NCBI GenBank assembly: GCA_042088665.1
Contig: JBELMB010000168.1
Location: 1-11,173 of the forward strand
Direction of reading: 5' to 3'
Source of the DNA: JBELMB01 sp042088665
GTDB taxonomy: Bacteria > Pseudomonadota > Alphaproteobacteria > Rhodobacterales > Rhodobacteraceae
DNA: 11,173 nucleotides
In this document: piece by piece, positions 7,421 through 11,173 of the stretch
Layout of the letters: the number at the start of each line of letters is the position of its first letter
How positions within the stretch are numbered: position 1 is the stretch's first letter
Translations under genes and position numbers: made by a program
The notes under the pieces: generated by a model
What the model was told of the DNA's origin: nothing
The model's database searches: none
What the model saw: the letters and a program-made list of their open reading frames with translations, nothing else

Positions 7421-7455
7421 AAAAAATCCCGGCGCGCGTGGGTAGCGCGCCGGGA
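7421..7455 (-). terminator. Intrinsic terminator between dctP and dctQ
   Basis: TCCCGGCGCGC at 7427-7437 pairs perfectly with GCGCGCCGGGA at 7445-7455 (11 bp, loop 7438-7444). On the minus-strand transcript the stem is followed directly by six U (7426-7421). This is a textbook Rho-independent terminator inside an operon, 18 nt after the dctP stop. Partial readthrough would yield an excess of the binding protein over the permease, as is sensible for TRAP systems. Confidence 0.85.
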
Positions 7456-7473
7456 CCGCGAAAGGCGTATGCC

Positions 7474-8481
7474 TTACTTGGAGACCAGACCCAGCTGGCC
7501 GAGGTAGTTCAGGTGGCTTGCAACCAGCGCCTCGGCTTCGGGCGTGGTGGCAAACTCCGGCCATGTGGCCTGTGCCGCGTCACGGAAGGACTGCAGGTTC
7601 TGGTCGTCCCAGACGTGCAGGGTGACACCCTTTTCACGCAGCATTGCAGCGGCTTCGGCGTTCTTCTTTTCGAACGTCAGAGCGGTCTGCAGCGCCAGTT
7701 TCTGCATGGCGGTGTCCATGATGGCGCGCTGGCCGTCTGTCATGCTGTCCCAGACCATCTTGTTGCAGGCGAGGTGGTCGGAAGGCATGGAGTGGAAGCC
7801 CGGGAAGTTGGCGTGGTCGACAAGGTCATAGAGACCCAGGCCGACGTTGTTGGCCAGACCCGATGCGTCCGCACCGTCGATGATGCCGGTTTCCAGCGCG
7901 GTGAAGATCTCGGTGAAATCCATCACGATCGGCTTGGCGCCAAGCTTTTCAAAGATCTTGGTTTCCATGCCCGGAGGGGAGCGGAATTTCCAGTCCTTGA
8001 AGTCTTCGACACCGCGGATCGGCGCGGAGGAGGCAAAGCTCTCCTGGCCATAGACCCACCAGCCGACCAGCTGCATGCCATAGGCATTGTACAGTTCCTG
8101 AGCCGCGTCATAGCCGCCACCGTGGTACAGCCAGCTCAGCTGCTGGTAGGGGGTGTCGTAGCCGCCCATGATGTCGCCCACGAACTGGAACGCGGGGTTC
8201 TTGCCGGTCTGGTAGCCACCGCCGGTCATGTCGCAGTCGATCACGCCGTTCACGGCAAGGTCGAAGGTTTCGTTGGACTTCGACAGCGCGGACGAGAAGA
8301 ACATCTCGATCTCGATGCTGCCGTCGGACATCAGCATGACGTCGTCGGCGTACTGCTGGGCCAGCTGGCCGGAGACGTTCTCCGGTGCATAGTGCGTCTG
8401 GATGCGCAGCTTGATGTCATCCGCGGTCGCAGCAGTCGCGGCGACAGCGACGGCGGCTGCCGTCATGAGCAGGTTCTTCAT
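7474..8481 (-). CDS. dctP: TRAP transporter periplasmic substrate-binding protein DctP
   Basis: A 335-residue extracytoplasmic binding protein. A clear Sec signal peptide (hydrophobic, Ala-rich, residues 1-20) ends in ATA, so the mature protein probably begins DDIKLRI. The DctP core includes FRSPPGMETKIFEKLGAKP (166-184), whose R167 sits where family members use an Arg to bind the substrate carboxylate, and TEIFTALETGIIDGAD (190-205). This points to an organic or sugar acid as ligand, consistent with the neighbouring catabolic genes; the exact ligand is not visible. The start at 8481 is fixed by GGAGGA six bases upstream and by the signal peptide; longer in-frame starts are rejected. It is the first gene of the transporter operon, divergent from the GntR gene, with a palindromic candidate operator about 126 nt upstream. 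Confidence 0.95.
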   Translation of the reverse strand: MKNLLMTAAAVAVAATAATADDIKLRIQTHYAPENVSGQLAQQYADDVMLMSDGSIEIEMFFSSALSKSNETFDLAVNGVIDCDMTGGGYQTGKNPAFQFVGDIMGGYDTPYQQLSWLYHGGGYDAAQELYNAYGMQLVGWWVYGQESFASSAPIRGVEDFKDWKFRSPPGMETKIFEKLGAKPIVMDFTEIFTALETGIIDGADASGLANNVGLGLYDLVDHANFPGFHSMPSDHLACNKMVWDSMTDGQRAIMDTAMQKLALQTALTFEKKNAEAAAMLREKGVTLHVWDDQNLQSFRDAAQATWPEFATTPEAEALVASHLNYLGQLGLVSK

Positions 8482-8585
8482 GTATTCCTCCCTGTGGCAG
8501 AGCGCATCTGCCTTTGCTGGTGGTGGGTTCGTTGGTCCCGAGGTGAGCGGTGTTCCACCCGACGCCGCCAAGGCTAACGAAAGCT

Positions 8586-8615
8586 TTGTCGACAGGCAAG
8601 TATTTTTGGTATACC
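8586..8615 (+). promoter_or_regulatory. Candidate promoter of the GntR gene
   Basis: TTGTCG at 8586-8591 and TATACC at 8610-8615 are separated by 18 bp. They fit a sigma-70-like promoter directed at the regulator gene. The -10 would lie inside the palindrome at 8607-8616, giving a simple means of autorepression. On the other strand TTGAGG, 17 bp, AAATAC overlaps the same palindrome and could drive dctP. Both are weak matches judged by eye. Confidence 0.3.
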
Positions 8616-8616
8616 A
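8607..8616. promoter_or_regulatory. Candidate GntR (FCD) operator TGGTATACCA
   Basis: A perfect 10-bp palindrome, TGGTATACCA, lies between the divergent dctP and GntR genes. It equals the core of the sites known for the FCD-type regulators UxuR/ExuR of enteric bacteria (TTGGTATACCAA) and resembles those of other FadR-subfamily proteins. It is surrounded by A/T-rich DNA in an otherwise G+C-rich region. The neighbouring FCD regulator is the obvious candidate to bind it. That it controls both directions is inference. Confidence 0.65.
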
Positions 8617-8826
8617 GATTTGCCTCAATGGGAGAGGGATTTGCGGGCAATCGGTCCGGGTGCCGCGGCAGGCGGTGCGCGCGAACACGCAGTGGTTGTT
8701 CTGGGCGGTTTCGCGGCGATATCCGGGGCTGAAAGCTGTGTTGCGGACCCAGTGCGACAGCGCTGCGGGGCCCGCAGCGGCAAAGGCCAAGGCAGAACGC
8801 TCAAGGCAGAGAGGGTGCATCTGGCC

Positions 8827-10047
8827 ATGCCAGAGGAGACGGGGCCAAAAAACGGGCCGGAGAACGGGCCGGAGAACGGGCCGGAGAACGGGCCAGAAAA
8901 CAGGCCAGAAAACAGGCCGGGCAATGGGCCGGAGAGCGCCGCGGACAGCGGCTCTGTGGCCGGATCTGGACCTGTGCGGGCTTCCGGGACCGACGCAGTA
9001 TCTGACGCCGGATCTGAAACCGGGCAGGCGCCGGGGCGCAGATCCGCTGCGACCGGTGTGCCAGCGGCCGGCTCCACCAGAACCGGCGCGCCAACAGACG
9101 CCGCCGATCAGCCCAAGACCCTGAAATCCCCCGGTTTCGAGAGCAGTGACCCGATGCCCGCCATGCCCGGTTCTGCGCCTCGTGAGGCCGGTCAGGCCAT
9201 GCCAACAGCCAAAAACGCCCCGGACTCACCGCCGGAGCCATCCTCCCGAGCGCAACCGGCGATCCGGCCCGAGACGCTGCCCGAACAGATCGCCCACGGC
9301 CTGCGCCGTGACATCCTGCGTGGCGCGCTGCCGCCGGGAACACCGGTCAAGGAACGTGACCATGCCACGGATCTCGGCGTCAGTCGCACCCCCATGCGCG
9401 AAGCGATTCGCATCCTCGCCCAAGAGGGCCTCGTGCAACTGCGCCCCGCGCGCTCGCCCATCGTGGCCGCGCCCAGCTTTGACGAGATCGCCCAGCATAT
9501 CGAAGTGCTGACAGCGCTCGAAGTGCTCTCGGCCAAACTGGCCTGCGAACGGGCCACATCCGAGCAGATCGCGCAGATCGCCGCGCTCGCCGACGAGATG
9601 GCAGCGCATTACGACAGCCGCGACATGCTGGACGTGTTTGAAATCGACATGGCCTTTCACCGCGCCATCGTCGCCGCGGCGCATAACCCAGTCCTGTCAG
9701 AGATGCACGGCGCGCTGCTGGCCCGGCTCTGGCGCGCGCGCTACCTGTCGGCCTCGCGCAAACGCTCACGCGACCGGGCGCTGTCGCAACACGCGGCCAT
9801 GGTCACGGCGCTGCAAGCCCGCGATGCCGGGGCCACATCCGCCCACGTGCTGGAACATCTCGAACATCTTCTGGTCAATGTGCGCGAATTCTTTGACAGC
9901 GCGGATGCGCCCGCGAAGGCCCGGACATCCGCCGAAAGCGACCCCGATCCGCATCCTGATCTCCGTCCTGAGTCCGGGCCAGAGGCGCAGGTGGATCCAG
10001 ACGCGCCGACCGGCACAGATCCGGGCCCGGCGGCACAATCGCCTTGA
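8827..10047 (+). CDS. GntR-family transcriptional regulator, FadR/FCD subfamily, with long disordered tails
   Basis: 406 residues from this start. The winged-helix DNA-binding domain (about 149-215) contains the recognition helix GVSRTPMREAIRILAQEGL. The all-helical FCD ligand domain (about 222-350) has the metal-site pattern DMAFH plus two later His (in LSQH and SAHVLEH). FCD regulators are mostly repressors released by a sugar acid or other organic acid. The ordinary length is 220-250. The excess is an N-terminal tail of about 148 residues, rich in Pro, Gly, Ser and Ala and opening with eight GPEN-like tetrapeptides, and a Pro/Asp-rich C-terminal tail of about 50. The start is uncertain: 8827 has AGAGAGGG upstream but with 11-nt spacing, while ATG codons at 9154 (297 residues) and 9199 (282 residues) would leave out the repeats. 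It lies 72 nt before the FAH gene, probably in one operon. Confidence 0.88.
   Translation: MPEETGPKNGPENGPENGPENGPENRPENRPGNGPESAADSGSVAGSGPVRASGTDAVSDAGSETGQAPGRRSAATGVPAAGSTRTGAPTDAADQPKTLKSPGFESSDPMPAMPGSAPREAGQAMPTAKNAPDSPPEPSSRAQPAIRPETLPEQIAHGLRRDILRGALPPGTPVKERDHATDLGVSRTPMREAIRILAQEGLVQLRPARSPIVAAPSFDEIAQHIEVLTALEVLSAKLACERATSEQIAQIAALADEMAAHYDSRDMLDVFEIDMAFHRAIVAAAHNPVLSEMHGALLARLWRARYLSASRKRSRDRALSQHAAMVTALQARDAGATSAHVLEHLEHLLVNVREFFDSADAPAKARTSAESDPDPHPDLRPESGPEAQVDPDAPTGTDPGPAAQSP
8842..8937. repeat. 12-bp tandem repeat, eight units, in the 5' part of the GntR gene
   Basis: The unit is GGGCCGGAGAAC. It is exact at 8854, 8866 and 8878, with variants at 8842, 8890 (GGGCCAGAAAAC), 8902 (AGGCCAGAAAAC), 8914 and 8926. 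In the GntR frame it spells GPKN, GPEN four times, RPEN, RPGN, GPES. Two further looser units, RPES and GPEA, occur in the C-terminal tail at 9964-9987. The array resembles the one at 4721-4804. Confidence 0.9.
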
Positions 10048-10107
10048 CCAAGTGACAATCTGCGATCATCCGAAACCTGACCATCAATCGGGCGCATCTG
10101 GCGCCAT

Positions 10108-10122
10108 GGAGGAAAGACTTTG
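10108..10122 (+). promoter_or_regulatory. Ribosome binding site that decides a TTG start
   Basis: GGAGG at 10108-10112 lies seven bases before TTG at 10120-10122. Translation from this TTG begins MKLLRYG, the usual N-terminus of this FAH subfamily. The ATG at 10106 overlaps the ribosome site and is in another frame. Confidence 0.75.
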
Positions 10123-10964
10123 AAACTCTTGCGATATGGCCCCGCGGGGGCAGAAAAACCTGGGATCCTGGACGCGGATGGCGCAGTGCGCGACCTGTCG
10201 GACCACGTCAGTGACTTCGAGGGCGCCTCGGTCTCGCTCGAGGCCCTCGATGCCCTGCGCGCGATCGACGTGGACAGCCTGCCCTCGTGGCAGAGCCGGG
10301 CCGCATCGGGTCCTGCCTCGCGCGGGTGCCGAATTTCTTCTGCATCGGCCTGAACTACGCCAAGCACGCGGCTGAAACCGGTGCAGAGCCCCCCAAGGAG
10401 CCGATCATCTTCTCCAAGGCGACCTCGGCCCTGTCCGGCCCCTATGATCCGGTCATCATTCCGCGCAACTCCGTCAAGGGCGACTGGGAAGTGGAACTGG
10501 GCGTCGTGATCGGCAAGACCGCGCTCTACGTCAGCGAAGAGGACGCGCTGTCCTACGTCGCGGGCTACTGCGTGATCAACGATGTCTCCGAGCGCGAATT
10601 CCAGATCGAGCGCGGCGGCCAGTGGATCAAGGGCAAGGCCGCCCCCACCTTCGGTCCCACCGGCCCATGGCTGGTCACCGCCGACGAGGTGCCGGACCCG
10701 CAGGCGCTGAAGGTCAGCCTCGCGCTGAACGGCGATACCGTGCAGGACAGCGACACATCCGACATGATCTTCGGCGTGGCTGAAATCATCTCCTACATGA
10801 GCCAGTTCATGGAACTGCAGCCCGGCGACATCATCGCCACCGGAACACCCTCCGGCGTGGGCATGGGCATGAAGCCGCAGCGCTTCCTGCGTCCCGGCGA
10901 TGTCATGGAAGTCACGGTTGAGGGCATGGGCACCCAGCGTCAGGAAACCGTCGCGGCCTCCTGA
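10120..10964 (+). pseudogene. FAH-family hydrolase (2,4-diketo-3-deoxy-L-fuconate hydrolase type), frameshifted
   Basis: Two frames together encode one FAH-family protein. Residues 1-55 (MKLLRYG to VDSLP) read from 10120. The rest, VAEPGRIGSC through the end at 10964, reads in another frame from 10287. Adding one C to the CCC at 10282-10284 restores a continuous 281-residue protein, the normal length for this subfamily. The catalytic part is intact: GLNYAKHAAE (77-86), metal ligands E124 and E126 in DWEVELGVVIG, D155 in INDVSERE, and the conserved GTPSGVGMG. Its closest known role is cleavage of 2,4-diketo-3-deoxy-L-fuconate to pyruvate and L-lactate in the non-phosphorylative fucose/rhamnose route. 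It is often labelled ureidoglycolate lyase. Read as found, translation stops at 10353 after 77 residues without a catalytic centre. A sequencing error and a real recent mutation cannot be told apart here. No -1 slippery heptamer is visible, so programmed frameshifting is unlikely. Confidence 0.85.
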
Positions 10965-10971
10965 TCCCGCG

Positions 10972-11016
10972 CCGGGCGGTGGCTCCCAGGGGGCCACCGC
11001 GCAGGGCACCGCCCGG
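10972..11016. repeat. Two mutually exclusive hairpins after the FAH gene
   Basis: CCGGGCGGTG at 10972-10981 pairs perfectly with CACCGCCCGG at 11007-11016. GCGGTGGC at 10976-10983 pairs perfectly with GCCACCGC at 10992-10999. The two stems share bases and cannot form together. Neither has a T tract. They begin eight bases after the stop codon and may protect the transcript end or simply be a repeat remnant. Confidence 0.5.
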
Positions 11017-11068
11017 GACCGGGGTCAAGACCCGTTTCGGCTCCGCTCCGACAGTGCAAAAGACCTTC

Positions 11069-11105
11069 GAAGCCCCGGCAGCGCAGACCCGGGGCTTCTT
11101 TGTTT
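11069..11105 (+). terminator. Intrinsic terminator of the GntR-FAH operon
   Basis: GAAGCCCCGG at 11069-11078 pairs perfectly with CCGGGGCTTC at 11089-11098 (10 bp, 10-nt loop), and the tract TTTGTTT follows. It lies about 105 nt past the FAH stop. This is a strong Rho-independent terminator for plus-strand transcription. Confidence 0.88.
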
Positions 11106-11125
11106 CAAAAATACTCCGGGGGAGA

Positions 11126-11157
11126 CGCGCCAAAGGCGCGGCGGGGGCAGCGCCCCC
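11126..11157. repeat. Pair of short perfect hairpins at the window end
   Basis: CGCGCC and GGCGCG at 11126-11131 and 11135-11140 enclose AAA. GGGGGC and GCCCCC at 11143-11148 and 11152-11157 enclose AGC. They follow an A-rich stretch and lack a T tract. Such G+C hairpin pairs are frequent between genes in this bacterial group. No function can be assigned, and no gene is visible from 11106 to the end. Confidence 0.45.
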
Positions 11158-11173
11158 ACTTCCCTGTCCCAAC

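Larger units (their letters stand above)
8482..8826. other. Divergent promoter region between dctP and the GntR gene
   Basis: I see no gene in this stretch, although the frame of the GntR gene stays open back to 8620 (a TTG codon without a good ribosome site). It holds the perfect palindrome at 8607-8616 and candidate promoters on both strands around it. The dctP ribosome binding site lies at its lower edge (complement of TCCTCC, about 8486-8491). Confidence 0.6.

Noticed and set aside
8842..8937. CRISPR or iteron origin
   Set aside because: The 12-bp units abut, keep a reading frame and have no spacers, Rep gene or DnaA boxes beside them.
10282..10290. Programmed -1 frameshifting in the FAH gene
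   Set aside because: The shift direction would be -1, but no X XXY YYZ slippery heptamer is present; a one-base deletion in a C run explains the break more simply.
9741..11009. A 422-codon open frame on the minus strand opposite the GntR 3' end and FAH
   Set aside because: It is antisense to two genes with unmistakable family motifs, has no family likeness of its own and no ribosome binding site.
1..11173. tRNA, rRNA, insertion sequence or integrase genes
   Set aside because: No cloverleaf, rRNA block, transposase or recombinase motif, or terminal inverted repeats with target duplication could be recognised by reading.

Overview
The window is G+C-rich DNA. Its gene families, its codon choice and a complete TRAP transporter of a type common in marine Rhodobacterales suggest an alphaproteobacterium of the Rhodobacteraceae/Roseobacter type. 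This assignment rests on recognising protein families, not on any marker gene.

Layout. Positions 1-365 hold no convincing gene, only short direct repeats and hairpins. From 4636 down to 366, on the minus strand, lies a tight catabolic operon of four genes: a PhyH-type Fe(II)/2-oxoglutarate dioxygenase, a full-length UxaA-family sugar-acid dehydratase, a Gfo/Idh/MocA oxidoreductase and a BDH2-like short-chain dehydrogenase. The gaps or overlaps between them are 22 nt, 1 nt and 4 nt. A gene-free stretch (4637-4987) carries a 12-bp tandem repeat and a terminator. From 8481 down to 4988, also on the minus strand, is a three-gene TRAP transporter in the order dctP, dctQ, dctM, with a strong intrinsic terminator between dctP and dctQ. 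Divergent from dctP is a plus-strand FCD-type GntR regulator. It is followed by an FAH-family hydrolase gene that carries a one-base frameshift, and then by an intrinsic terminator at 11069-11105.

How the genes fit together (inference). The transporter would import a carboxylate, probably a sugar acid. The UxaA enzyme would dehydrate an aldonate to a 2-keto-3-deoxy acid. The SDR would oxidise C4 to a 2,4-diketo-3-deoxy acid. The FAH protein would hydrolyse that to pyruvate plus a short hydroxy acid. The last two steps match the known non-phosphorylative L-fucose/L-rhamnose route (2-keto-3-deoxy-L-fuconate dehydrogenase and 2,4-diketo-3-deoxy-L-fuconate hydrolase). Here the dehydratase is UxaA-type rather than the usual enolase-superfamily one. 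The Gfo/Idh/MocA enzyme and the dioxygenase suggest a modified starting compound that must first be oxidised or stripped of a substituent. The GntR protein probably controls the system through a perfect TGGTATACCA palindrome between its gene and dctP.

Points most worth a second look are the related 12-bp repeats encoding x-Pro-Glu-His/Asn tetrapeptides, which lie at the 5' side of both the dioxygenase gene and the regulator gene; the frameshift in the hydrolase; the unusual enzyme combination; and the internal terminator of the transporter operon.
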